A DNA stretch of 64,000 nucleotides from Enterobacteriaceae bacterium 89 (GTDB lineage: Bacteria > Pseudomonadota > Gammaproteobacteria > Enterobacterales > Enterobacteriaceae): contig RQJH01000005.1 in the NCBI GenBank assembly GCA_014156375.1, positions 479,838 through 543,837 on the forward strand, in the 5' to 3' direction. Positions 51,140 through 59,333 of the stretch are shown piece by piece. The notes beneath the pieces were generated by a model, which saw only the letters and a program-made list of their open reading frames with translations, did not search any database and was not told where the DNA came from. How positions within the stretch are numbered: position 1 is the stretch's first letter; every line of letters begins with the position of its first letter. The translations under genes were made by a program, and so were the position numbers.

Positions 51140-51925
51140 ATGTCAATCGAGTCTCTTAATGCGTTTTCCATGGATTTCTTTTCACTGAAAGGTAAAACCG
51201 CCATCGTGACCGGCGGTAACAGCGGCCTGGGCCAGGCGTTTGCCATGGCGCTGGCAAAAGCCGGCGCTAACCTGTTTATCCCAAGCTTCATTAAGGATAA
51301 CGGCGAAACCCGCGAGCTGATTGAGCAGCAGGGCGTGCAGGTGGAGTTTATGCAGGTCGACATCACCGCTGAAGGCGCACCGCGCGAAATCATCGCCGCC
51401 TGCTGCGAGCGCTTCGGCACCGTGGATATTCTGGTCAACAACGCCGGGATTTGTAAGCTCAACAAGGTGCTGGATTTTGGTCGTAAGGACTGGGATCCGA
51501 TGATTGACGTGAACCTGACGGCGGCATTCGAATTAAGCCACGAAGCGGCCAAAGTGATGATCCCGCAACAGCACGGAAAAATTATCAACATCTGCTCGTT
51601 ATTTTCTTATTTAGGTGGGCAGTGGTCTCCGGCATATTCAGCAACTAAGCATGCGCTTGCGGGATTCACTAAAGCTTATTGTGACGAACTCGGTCAGTAC
51701 AATATTCAGGTTAACGGCATCGCGCCTGGATATTATGCCACGGAAATTACGACGGCTACCCGTAGTAATCCCGAAACGAACCAACGCGTACTTGATCATA
51801 TTCCAGCCAACCGCTGGGGGGATACTCAGGATTTAATGGGAGCGATGGTCTATCTGGCCAGCCGGGCTTCTGATTACGTGAATGGTCATTTATTAGTCGT
51901 CGATGGCGGTTATTTAGTCCGCTAA
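51140..51925 (+). CDS. ygcW: short-chain dehydrogenase YgcW, KduD-like
   Basis: A 261-residue classical SDR (start 51140 with TTTGGAGCC upstream; the E. coli length). The cofactor motif T-G-G-N-S-G-L-G, the N-N-A-G motif and the catalytic Tyr-Lys in A-Y-S-A-T-K-H-A are all present. The sequence resembles 2-deoxy-D-gluconate 3-dehydrogenase (KduD), sharing the D-L-M-G and A-S-D-Y-V-N-G-H segments. A sugar acid or polyol substrate is therefore likely but unproven. First gene of the ygcW-U-S-R-Q unit. Confidence 0.94.
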   Translation: MSIESLNAFSMDFFSLKGKTAIVTGGNSGLGQAFAMALAKAGANLFIPSFIKDNGETRELIEQQGVQVEFMQVDITAEGAPREIIAACCERFGTVDILVNNAGICKLNKVLDFGRKDWDPMIDVNLTAAFELSHEAAKVMIPQQHGKIINICSLFSYLGGQWSPAYSATKHALAGFTKAYCDELGQYNIQVNGIAPGYYATEITTATRSNPETNQRVLDHIPANRWGDTQDLMGAMVYLASRASDYVNGHLLVVDGGYLVR

Positions 51926-52004
51926 TTAAGGCAAATCTTAACGGATATTGCCTGTTACTAAGGTGGTTCCTGTATCTTTACTCTTAAATCAGAAAGGAAA
52001 TACT

Positions 52005-53459
52005 ATGTCTTTATCCCGCGAAGCCATTGTCGAACAGGTCAAAGAAATTGTTGGTCCTGCGCGAGTTGTGACCGATGAAAGCGTGCTGCAGAAAAACAGT
52101 TACGACCGTTTCAGAAAATTTGCCGACATTCACGGTGTATATACGTTACCCCTTCCTGCTGCGGTGGTGAAACTGGGCTCGACCGAGCAGGTTTCTCGGG
52201 TGCTGGCGTTTATGAACCAGCACAAAATCACCGGCGTACCGCGTACCGGCGCCTCTGCGACAGAAGGCGGGCTGGAAACGGTGGTGAAAAATTCTCTGGT
52301 GCTTGACGGCTCCGGGATGAACAAAATTATCGATATTGATATCGAGAACATGCAGGCGACTGCGCAGTGTGGCGTGCCGCTGGAAGTGCTGGAAGATGCG
52401 CTGCGTGCGAAAGGCTACACTACCGGCCACTCGCCACAGTCCAAACCTTTGGCGCAGATGGGCGGCCTGGTGGCGACCCGCAGCATTGGCCAGTTCTCCA
52501 CGCTGTATGGCGCAATTGAAGATATGGTTGTCGGGCTGGAAGCCGTTCTGCCGGATGGTACCATCACCCGCATCAAGAATGTGCCGCGCCGCGCTGCAGG
52601 TCCGGACATTCGCCACATCATCATCGGTAACGAAGGTGCGCTGTGCTACATCACTGAAGTGACAGTGAAAATCTTCAAATATACCCCAGAAAACAACCTG
52701 TTCTACGGCTACATTCTGGATGACATGAAGATCGGCTTCGAGATCCTGCGTGAAGTAATGGTCGAAGGTTATCGTCCGTCGATTGCCCGCCTGTATGACG
52801 CGGAAGACGGCACGCAGCACTTCACCCACTTTGCCGACGGCAAATGCGTGCTGATCTTCATGGCGGAAGGCAACCCGCGCATTGCTCGCGCTACCGGCGA
52901 AGGTATCGCCGAGGTTGTCGCCCGTTATCCGCAGTGCACCCGCGTTGACAGCAAGCTGATTGAAAACTGGTTCAATCATCTGAACTGGGGTCCGGAAAAA
53001 GTGGCTGCCGAGCGTGTACAGATCCTGAAAACCGGCAACATGGGCTTCACTACCGAAGTGTCCGGCGACTGGAGCAGCATCCACAATATCTACGAGCGCG
53101 TGATCCACCGTATCCGTACCGAGTTCCCGCATGCGGACGACATCACCATGCTGGGCGGCCACTCTTCTCACAGCTACATCAACGGCACCAACATGTACTT
53201 CGTGTACGACTACAACGTGGTGGACTGCAAGCCGGAAGAAGAGATCGACAAGTACCACAACCCGCTGAACAAGATCATCTGTGAAGAGACGATCAACCTC
53301 GGCGGCTCGATGGTGCACCACCATGGTATCGGTAAACACCGCGTTCACTGGGCGAAAGCCGAGCACGGTAGCGCATGGGCGCTGCTCGAAGCGCTGAAGA
53401 AACAGCTCGATCCAAACGGCATCATGAATACCGGGACTATCTATCCGATTGAAAAATAA
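52005..53459 (+). CDS. ygcU: FAD-linked dehydrogenase YgcU (VAO family)
   Basis: A 484-residue flavoprotein (start 52005, preceded by AGAAAGGAAA; E. coli length) with an N-terminal PCMH-type FAD-binding domain (P-R-T-G-A-S-A-T-E-G-G and Q-M-G-G-L-V-A-T-R-S) and a C-terminal FAD-oxidase domain holding M-V-H-H-H-G-I-G-K-H-R. That His triad motif resembles both D-2-hydroxyacid dehydrogenases of the GlcD type and alkylglycerone-phosphate synthase. With an ETF downstream, it most likely oxidises a hydroxy acid or polyol-type substrate and passes electrons to YgcQR. Confidence 0.94.
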   Translation: MSLSREAIVEQVKEIVGPARVVTDESVLQKNSYDRFRKFADIHGVYTLPLPAAVVKLGSTEQVSRVLAFMNQHKITGVPRTGASATEGGLETVVKNSLVLDGSGMNKIIDIDIENMQATAQCGVPLEVLEDALRAKGYTTGHSPQSKPLAQMGGLVATRSIGQFSTLYGAIEDMVVGLEAVLPDGTITRIKNVPRRAAGPDIRHIIIGNEGALCYITEVTVKIFKYTPENNLFYGYILDDMKIGFEILREVMVEGYRPSIARLYDAEDGTQHFTHFADGKCVLIFMAEGNPRIARATGEGIAEVVARYPQCTRVDSKLIENWFNHLNWGPEKVAAERVQILKTGNMGFTTEVSGDWSSIHNIYERVIHRIRTEFPHADDITMLGGHSSHSYINGTNMYFVYDYNVVDCKPEEEIDKYHNPLNKIICEETINLGGSMVHHHGIGKHRVHWAKAEHGSAWALLEALKKQLDPNGIMNTGTIYPIEK

Positions 53460-53466
53460 TCACTAT

Positions 53467-53502
53467 CACGGCTTCCCCTTGTGGGAAGCCGTTCTCTTTT
53501 TT
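53467..53502 (+). terminator. intercistronic terminator-like hairpin between ygcU and ygcS
   Basis: CACGGCTTCCC-CTTGT-GGGAAGCCGT followed by TCTCTTTTTT inside the 54-bp gap between two same-strand genes. It would lower expression of ygcS-ygcR-ygcQ relative to ygcW-ygcU. Confidence 0.7.
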
Positions 53503-53513
53503 AAGGGGGAGCT

Positions 53514-54869
53514 ATGAGCGCGTCACCTGTACGTATGGACGATCTGCCGCTAACCCGTTTCCACTGGCGCATTGCTGGTTTGACCTTTGGCGCTCATCTG
53601 ACCGATGGCTATGTGCTGGGGGTGATTGGCTACGCCATGATCCAGCTTCAGCCACAAATGAATCTCTCGCCGCTGCAGGAAGGCCTGATTGGCGGCTCTG
53701 CGCTGTTTGGCCTGTTTCTGGGCAGCCTGATCCTCGGTTGGATCTCAGACCACATCGGCCGGCAGCGTATTTTTACCTTCAGCTTTTTGCTGATTACCGT
53801 GGCCTCTTTCCTGCAGTTTTTTGTCACCTCGCCCGAACAGCTCATTTTCCTGCGTATCCTGATTGGCTTTGGCCTCGGTGGGGATTACTCCGTGGGCCAC
53901 ACCCTGCTGGCTGAGTTCTCGCCCAAACGCTATCGCGGGATGCTGCTGGGAGCGTTTAGCGTGGTCTGGACCGTCGGCTACGTGCTGGCGAGCGTGGCCG
54001 GACACACCTGGATTAACAGCGACCCTGAAGCCTGGCGCTGGCTTTTGGCCTCGGCCGCTTTTCCGGCGCTGGCCATCACCTTATTAAGAATGGGCACCCC
54101 GGAATCCCCCCGCTGGCTGATGCGCCAGGGGCGGATCACCGAAGCCCACGCCATCGTGCGGCGCTTCCTTGGGGCCAACGTCCTGCCCGGCGATGAGATC
54201 TCTGGCGTAACCACGCGTCATATCAGCACGCTGTTTTCCGCCCGCTACTGGCGGCGCACCGCATTTAACAGCCTGTTCTTTATCTGCCTCGTGGTGCCGT
54301 GGTTTGTCATCTACACGTGGCTGCCGACGATTTCGCAGACGATTGGTCTGGAAGATGCGCTTACCGCCAGCCTGATCCTCAATAGCCTGCTGATTGTCGG
54401 TGCGCTGCTCGGGCTGGTGCTGACGTGGTCGCTCTCCCGGCGACAGTTCCTGATCGGCAGTTTTCTGCTGTTAGCCGTCACGCTGACCGTGCTGGCCTTT
54501 ACGCCTTCCAGCAACGGCACGGCAATTCTGCTGCTGTTCGTGCTGTTCAGCACGGCGATTTCGGCGGCGAGCAATCTGGTGGGGATTCTGCCAGCGGAGA
54601 GTTTCCCAACGGACATTCGCTCGCTGGGCGTAGGATTTGCCACCTCAATGAGCCGTCTGGGTGCGGCCTTAGGCACGGGGCTGCTGCCCATCGCTCTTGT
54701 CTCGTGGGGGATGCGTCACACGCTGCTGGTGCTGGTTGGCGTACTGCTGGTCGGGCTGTTGGTGTCCGTGCTGTGGGCCCCGGAAACTAAAAATCTCTCG
54801 CTGGTGGAGGCAGCCGATCTGCCCGCAAAGCCGCAAGGAAAGGTGAATGAACATTCTGTTGGCGTTTAA
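53514..54869 (+). CDS. ygcS: MFS transporter YgcS
   Basis: A 451-residue sugar-porter-type MFS protein with twelve predicted helices. The helix 2-3 motif is G-W-I-S-D-H-I-G-R-Q-R, and R-W-L-M-R-Q-G-R follows helix 6, as in metabolite:H+ symporters. It is the second transporter of the ygc locus (with YqcE), raising the question of separate uptake and export or two related substrates. AAGGGGGAGCT precedes the ATG. It overlaps ygcR by 23 bases. Confidence 0.93.
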   Translation: MSASPVRMDDLPLTRFHWRIAGLTFGAHLTDGYVLGVIGYAMIQLQPQMNLSPLQEGLIGGSALFGLFLGSLILGWISDHIGRQRIFTFSFLLITVASFLQFFVTSPEQLIFLRILIGFGLGGDYSVGHTLLAEFSPKRYRGMLLGAFSVVWTVGYVLASVAGHTWINSDPEAWRWLLASAAFPALAITLLRMGTPESPRWLMRQGRITEAHAIVRRFLGANVLPGDEISGVTTRHISTLFSARYWRRTAFNSLFFICLVVPWFVIYTWLPTISQTIGLEDALTASLILNSLLIVGALLGLVLTWSLSRRQFLIGSFLLLAVTLTVLAFTPSSNGTAILLLFVLFSTAISAASNLVGILPAESFPTDIRSLGVGFATSMSRLGAALGTGLLPIALVSWGMRHTLLVLVGVLLVGLLVSVLWAPETKNLSLVEAADLPAKPQGKVNEHSVGV

Positions 54870-55629
54870 GGCCGAGCCCGATCTGTCGATGCTGGTGGAA
54901 GCCGACTGGCAGGCTGCCACTTGCGGCACGGAGGGCCCCAATCCGGCCTTGATGCGCTTCGCGATGGGAAGTGACGAGCAGGGGGCGGCAGAGCTGATGC
55001 TGCTGGCCCGCGATGCCAATCCTTCCCTGACGCTGAATGCGCTAACGATGGGCGACGATCGTGCGCTACCGGCTCTACGCCAATTGTCAGCACTGGGATT
55101 TAGCCAATTAACTTTGATGGAAGCGCACCAGGACAGCCGTTTCAATCCGGCCAATGTCGCGCAGCAGCTAGCCAAAGCGGTACGGGAAAGCGAAGCGCGT
55201 CTGGTGCTGCTCGGTATGCAAAGCAGTGAAGGGCAGAACGGGCAAACGGGCTGGCTGTTGGCTGAGATGCTAGGCTGGCCTTGTTTATCGCAGGTTTGCG
55301 GGCTGGCTCCGCAAGCGGACGGCTTCCTGGTGCAGTGTCAAAATCTGACCCAGCGCAGCCAGTGGAACGTGCAGCAGCCTGCGGTGCTGGTAGTGCAAAA
55401 CCGCGGGCAGATGGCGCTGCGGGTGCCGGGGATGAAAGCGAGGCTGGCTGCGGCGAAGGCGGAGATAATCCGTCAGCCTTGTCAGTCTGCGGAGCCCTTA
55501 CCTGTATCGTGTCTCGCGTTGGAGCGTAAGGTGCATTGCCGCGCCGGGCAGATCGTCAATGAGCCATCGGCGCAGGCTGCGGCCCGGCGGCTGTGGGAAG
55601 ATTTTCTGGCTGAAAGGATGCCGTCATGA
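54847..55629 (+). CDS. ygcR: electron transfer flavoprotein beta-like subunit YgcR
   Basis: A 260-residue ETF beta/FixA-family protein. The N-terminus N-I-L-L-A-F-K-A-E-P-D and the L-G-M-Q-S-S-E-G-Q-N-G-Q-T-G segment match the family's nucleotide-binding region. It pairs with YgcQ and would take electrons from YgcU. It starts inside the end of ygcS and ends overlapping ygcQ (ATGA), a sign of strict co-translation of the ETF pair. Confidence 0.93.
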   Translation: MNILLAFKAEPDLSMLVEADWQAATCGTEGPNPALMRFAMGSDEQGAAELMLLARDANPSLTLNALTMGDDRALPALRQLSALGFSQLTLMEAHQDSRFNPANVAQQLAKAVRESEARLVLLGMQSSEGQNGQTGWLLAEMLGWPCLSQVCGLAPQADGFLVQCQNLTQRSQWNVQQPAVLVVQNRGQMALRVPGMKARLAAAKAEIIRQPCQSAEPLPVSCLALERKVHCRAGQIVNEPSAQAAARRLWEDFLAERMPS

Positions 55630-56462
55630 AGATTGCGCTGGTAGTGATGCAGACAGGCGATGAGGCCAGGCTGGCCTCATTTGTACAGGCTAACGGCCTG
55701 GCAGAAGAGAGCTTCGTACTGTGGCGGCTGGAAAACAGTATTTCTGTCCAGGCGATGCTTGCGGTGCTGGAAGAAGAGTGGGATGCCGGGCCCGTAGAGG
55801 CAATCATTTTCCCGCCAACGCTCACGGGCGATGAGCTGGCAACCCGGCTGGCCTGGCGGCTGAATGGCAACGCGGTTTGCCGGATCCTCAGCTGCAATCT
55901 GGCTGCGAGAACAGTCAGCAAAGCGGTTTATGGCAATGCGTTAACCGCCACGCTTCAGAGCGATGCGCTGCCGGGATGCTATTCATTATCCCCGCATTTG
56001 CCTCTGCTGGAAGCTGAGTTCCCGTCCGGCATTAGTCAGAAAAGACTCGTCCCTGTTCCGCTGGCAGGAGAGTTAGCTCCGCCTGAAATCCTGCATAAAT
56101 CGCAGCATCCGCTCCAGTTTGCCAAACGCGTGCTGGCAACGGGACAAGGGGCTGGTTCGGCGGTATTTGAACGGCTGGCGACCGAGCTGAATGCAGAACC
56201 CGGATTCACCCGTCAGAGGGTGATGGCCGGAGGCTGCGATGAACAACGGATGATCGGCATCTCGGGGCAAAGCGTGGCGCCGGATGTTTGCATTATTGCC
56301 GGGGCATCTGGCGCATCGGCGTTTATGGCGGGCGTTCAGCAAAGCCGGTTTATCGTGGCGGTCAATACCGACCCAACAGCGCCGGTGTTTGCCGCTGCGG
56401 ATGTCGGTATTGTTGGGGATGCTGAAGAGGTGCTGACGGCGTTGGCCGCCTGCGCGCGTTAA
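55626..56462 (+). CDS. ygcQ: electron transfer flavoprotein alpha-like subunit YgcQ
   Basis: A 278-residue ETF alpha/FixB-family subunit. The C-terminal FAD domain is recognisable from M-I-G-I-S-G-Q-S-V-A-P and A-V-N-T-D-P-T-A-P-V-F-A-A-A-D. Together with YgcR it forms the soluble carrier between YgcU and the YgcN/YgcO quinone oxidoreductase. Last gene of the rightward unit; its 3' end overlaps the convergent ygcP by four bases. Confidence 0.93.
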   Translation: MKIALVVMQTGDEARLASFVQANGLAEESFVLWRLENSISVQAMLAVLEEEWDAGPVEAIIFPPTLTGDELATRLAWRLNGNAVCRILSCNLAARTVSKAVYGNALTATLQSDALPGCYSLSPHLPLLEAEFPSGISQKRLVPVPLAGELAPPEILHKSQHPLQFAKRVLATGQGAGSAVFERLATELNAEPGFTRQRVMAGGCDEQRMIGISGQSVAPDVCIIAGASGASAFMAGVQQSRFIVAVNTDPTAPVFAAADVGIVGDAEEVLTALAACAR

Positions 56463-57034
56463 GTCAGCTTTTTGGCGAGCTTCCACACTTCGGTGTTGGT
56501 GGTGGAAAGCGCCGCCACGCCGGCTGCGATGGCATTGCGGGCATCTTCCTCGTCGCACACCAGCCCACCGGCGATCAGCGGCTGACGCACTTTTTCAGTC
56601 ACCCAGCTCAGGACTTTTGGCATGCAGCCAGGCAGAATTTCGATGCAGTCGGCGTTGGACTGCGCGACCTGTTTATCAATGTTATGGAACGAAATGGAAT
56701 CGACGATAAACAGCCGGTGGATGCAGAAATAGCCTTCGGCCCGTGCGGCTTTCAGCATGTTCGGTTTGGTGCTGATGATCCCGTCGGCCTGGGTAACCAG
56801 CTTCAAAAACTGGATCACTACTTCTTTGTTTGACGTGCCTTCCAGTAGATCCACATGGATGAAGGCGAACTTCCCGGCCTGCTTAATTTTTTGCACGATC
56901 CCGGTAATGGTGCAGATGTTGCCATACAGCACCGAAATAAATTGGCAGTCGGAGGCGATGGCCAGCTGCAGGCTGGCGTTGTCTTTCACCGCGGCAATCA
57001 CCGGGTTTTGTCTCAACATATGAAGTAAAGGCAC
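56459..57034 (-). CDS. ygcP: GlpP-family antiterminator-like protein YgcP
   Basis: A 191-residue (beta/alpha)8-type protein of the glycerol-3-phosphate-responsive antiterminator family (G3P_antiterm), typified by Bacillus GlpP, which binds G3P and prevents termination in leader mRNAs such as glpD. Family features seen are the start P-V-I-A-A-V-K-D, H-V-D-L-L-E-G, I-S-T-K-P-N and P-L-I-A-G-G-L-V. It is the last gene of ygcN-ygcO-ygcP. The only leader terminators of matching type in the window are the twin ones before yqcE and ygcW, which I propose as its targets. Confidence 0.9.
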   Translation of the reverse strand: MPLLHMLRQNPVIAAVKDNASLQLAIASDCQFISVLYGNICTITGIVQKIKQAGKFAFIHVDLLEGTSNKEVVIQFLKLVTQADGIISTKPNMLKAARAEGYFCIHRLFIVDSISFHNIDKQVAQSNADCIEILPGCMPKVLSWVTEKVRQPLIAGGLVCDEEDARNAIAAGVAALSTTNTEVWKLAKKLT

Positions 57035-57053
57035 TCAGACTTCCTTAAGTCAG

Positions 57054-57326
57054 TTATCCAAAACGCAGGCTTATACCGGAGCCTGATGGGGGATAGCCCC
57101 ATGCGGCGAGGGCATCGTCCCCGGCAATCAGCCGACAGCATCCGCACTCCAGGCAGCCCTGAAAATGAACCTTCACTCTGGCACTCGCATCCCGCTGAAA
57201 CAACCCGGCCGGGCATATTTTTTCAAGCAGAGCGGACTGCTCTTCGCTGAGCGATTCACGCAGGGTGAGGTGAGATGATTCGGCGGGATGATAGCAATTC
57301 CGCGCGAGGCTTTCGTTTACAGACAT
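57054..57326 (-). CDS. ygcO: FixX-like ferredoxin YgcO
   Basis: A 90-residue 4Fe-4S ferredoxin-like protein of the FixX type (start 57326, with GAGGAGTCTGAG upstream; the longer frame lacks support). Cluster cysteines appear in K-I-C-P-A-G-L-F and in G-C-L-E-C-G-C-C-R. FixX proteins serve as the iron-sulfur part of ETF:quinone oxidoreductases, with YgcN as the flavin part. It overlaps the ygcN end by ten bases, and ygcP follows after 19 bp. Confidence 0.92.
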   Translation of the reverse strand: MSVNESLARNCYHPAESSHLTLRESLSEEQSALLEKICPAGLFQRDASARVKVHFQGCLECGCCRLIAGDDALAAWGYPPSGSGISLRFG

Positions 57327-58585
57327 CTCAGACTCCTCAAAATATCCGCACCAAGGCGAGCGGGGCCAAAACGGCGTGAATGACGGAGCAAGCTGCGCCA
57401 CAGCGCGGGATTGGCGTCCAGCTCCGCTCGGGTGAGGTCCTGCAAAACACTCTGTGCAAAAGCAGGCCACTGGCGATACCAGCTTTCGCTCTGCAACAGC
57501 GCAGGCACGTGGCGATAGCGCTGAAGCTGCTGCCAGAGCGCGCTTTGACTTATCTCTTGTTCATACAGCAGCTGCAAGGGGCTTTCGGGTTGCTGACAAT
57601 GAGCAATCAGCGCCCGGGCTGCTGACTTCGCACCAAGAATGGCCATATCCATGCCGCGAACCGTGACCCCGGTGTTAATGCAGGTGCGCAGACTGTCGCC
57701 GACCAAAAGCCAGCCGTCGCCCGCCTTTTGCAGCGGCACGCTGTGCCATCCGCCTTCCGGCACCAGATGCGCCCCGTATTCCACAGTTTCCGCCCCGCGA
57801 ACCAGCGGGCGTAGCGTCGGATGATTTTTCAGTTTTGCCAGCAGGGAGGAGGCTGCTCCTGGCCCGTTACGCATAGAGGCCAGCGGAGCGACAATGCCCA
57901 GCGAGAGGGTTTGTTTATTGGTATACAGAAATGCCCCGGCGGGTTTGGCTCCACAAATTTGTCCGCTGAATAACCAGGCCGTACCTTCATTGTTTTCCAG
58001 ATGAAAGCGCTCTTCCAGCCTTGTCGCATCAAGGGAAAGAGTCTCTTTAATGCCTAACGCCATGGTATCGAGCGTTGGCCGTGTGACCAGCCCATGCTTT
58101 TCTGCCAGCAGGCTGTTGGCGCCTTCTGCCAGCACTACCGTTTTTGCTCTGAGCAGCTCGCCATCGCAGAGTACGCCTGCCACGCGCCCGTTTTCCTGAT
58201 GCAGCGCTTCTACGGTGATGCCACAAAGCAGCTGTGCCCCGGCGGCTTCAGCCTGAGCGGCTAGCCAGGGATCGAAGCGGGCACGCAGCACGCTCCATGA
58301 CTCACTGACGGGGGAATCTCCGCAAAGGGTTGTTGCCCCTTCGGACGTCAACAGAGAAAAGTTTTCCTGGGCGATGTGTCGTTCAAGCGGTGCGTGGGTC
58401 TGAAAATGGGGGAGAATATCGGCGAGTGCATAGCCATACAGCCTGCCGCCAGAGAGATTTTTGCTGCCGGGAAATTCGCCGCGTTCCAGCAACAGCACGG
58501 ACAACCCGGCGCGGGCACAGAGCAGAGCGCAGGTTGATCCTGCTATTCCTGCTCCGATGATAATAAGGTCAAAATCGTCCGCCAC
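57317..58585 (-). CDS. ygcN: FixC-like FAD oxidoreductase YgcN (ETF:quinone oxidoreductase type)
   Basis: A 422-residue flavoprotein with the N-terminal dinucleotide fold D-L-I-I-I-G-A-G-I-A-G-S and the G-D-S-L-R-T-C-I-N-T-G second FAD motif. It belongs to the FixC/ETF-QO group. I prefer the GTG at 58585, which has AAGGAGCGCAAG just upstream, to the GTG at 58612; both are in frame. With YgcO, YgcR and YgcQ it completes a FixABCX-like set. It lies 81 bp downstream of queD on the same strand without a clear terminator between. Confidence 0.92.
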   Translation of the reverse strand: MADDFDLIIIGAGIAGSTCALLCARAGLSVLLLERGEFPGSKNLSGGRLYGYALADILPHFQTHAPLERHIAQENFSLLTSEGATTLCGDSPVSESWSVLRARFDPWLAAQAEAAGAQLLCGITVEALHQENGRVAGVLCDGELLRAKTVVLAEGANSLLAEKHGLVTRPTLDTMALGIKETLSLDATRLEERFHLENNEGTAWLFSGQICGAKPAGAFLYTNKQTLSLGIVAPLASMRNGPGAASSLLAKLKNHPTLRPLVRGAETVEYGAHLVPEGGWHSVPLQKAGDGWLLVGDSLRTCINTGVTVRGMDMAILGAKSAARALIAHCQQPESPLQLLYEQEISQSALWQQLQRYRHVPALLQSESWYRQWPAFAQSVLQDLTRAELDANPALWRSLLRHSRRFGPARLGADILRSLRCL

Positions 58586-58666
58586 CTTGCGCTCCTTTTC
58601 CTTAGAACGCACAACCCTAACATGACGAAATTAAAGGGAAATTGACCTGTGCCGCAAAGGCGGAAA

Positions 58667-59029
58667 TCACTCGCCGCGGTAGATGCAGCCTGCGGTGCAG
58701 GTTTCTTTGATCATTACCGCGCTCAGCAGAGGCACCAGCGGTTTGATTTCATTCCAAATCCACTTTGCCAGCACTTCGCTGGTTGGGTTTTCAAGGCCCG
58801 GGATCTCATTCAGATAATAGTGATCGAGACGATCGTAAGTTGGCTTAAAAGCCGCCTTCAGCTCCGCAAAATCCATGATCCAGCCCGTGTGCGGATCCAC
58901 TTCGCCGGTGATTTCCAGACGAACCATAAAGGAGTGACCGTGCAGACGACCGCACTTGTGGCCAGCCGGGACGTGCGGCAGGTGATGCGCCGCTTCAAAC
59001 ATGAAATCTTTAAACAGGGTGGTGGACAT
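58667..59029 (-). CDS. queD: 6-carboxy-5,6,7,8-tetrahydropterin synthase QueD
   Basis: QueD makes CPH4 from dihydroneopterin triphosphate in preQ0 synthesis. Start 59029 gives 120 residues (the longer open frame is not supported). The zinc histidines are in F-E-A-A-H-H-L and R-L-H-G-H-S-F, and the catalytic Cys26 is in G-H-K-C-G. Its product feeds QueE, encoded 11 kb away. It is divergent from cysJ. Confidence 0.95.
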   Translation of the reverse strand: MSTTLFKDFMFEAAHHLPHVPAGHKCGRLHGHSFMVRLEITGEVDPHTGWIMDFAELKAAFKPTYDRLDHYYLNEIPGLENPTSEVLAKWIWNEIKPLVPLLSAVMIKETCTAGCIYRGE

Positions 59030-59333
59030 TGCAGACTCTCGAAAATGCGGAAAAAACCGGCGAATCTTACAGGAACCCACCTTTTTTATCATTAACAATC
59101 ACTGCCATTTCCTGTCAGATTGCCAGAATTCGCTGAGTATTAAAAAAAGAGTATATTTTTCATGGTGTTAATTTACCTGTTTTGTCGATTAGATTGATAA
59201 CTAAAACGGGTTAGTCCATTTGGTTATTTATTATTTCCAACCCTTCTTTAATTGTTATTATCCAGGTCTTTATCCTTACTCTCTGTTCTGTTTTTACGAT
59301 TAAAACAGCTTTGCTACTGGAACATAACGACGC
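59030..59333 (+). promoter_or_regulatory. AT-rich control region of cysJIH and queD
   Basis: 304 bp between divergent queD and cysJ, AT-rich from about 59140 to 59300. In E. coli and Salmonella the cysJIH promoter here is activated by CysB with N-acetylserine. The region is suited to this, but CysB sites are too degenerate to place by eye and I could not choose a single -35/-10 pair. Confidence 0.4.
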
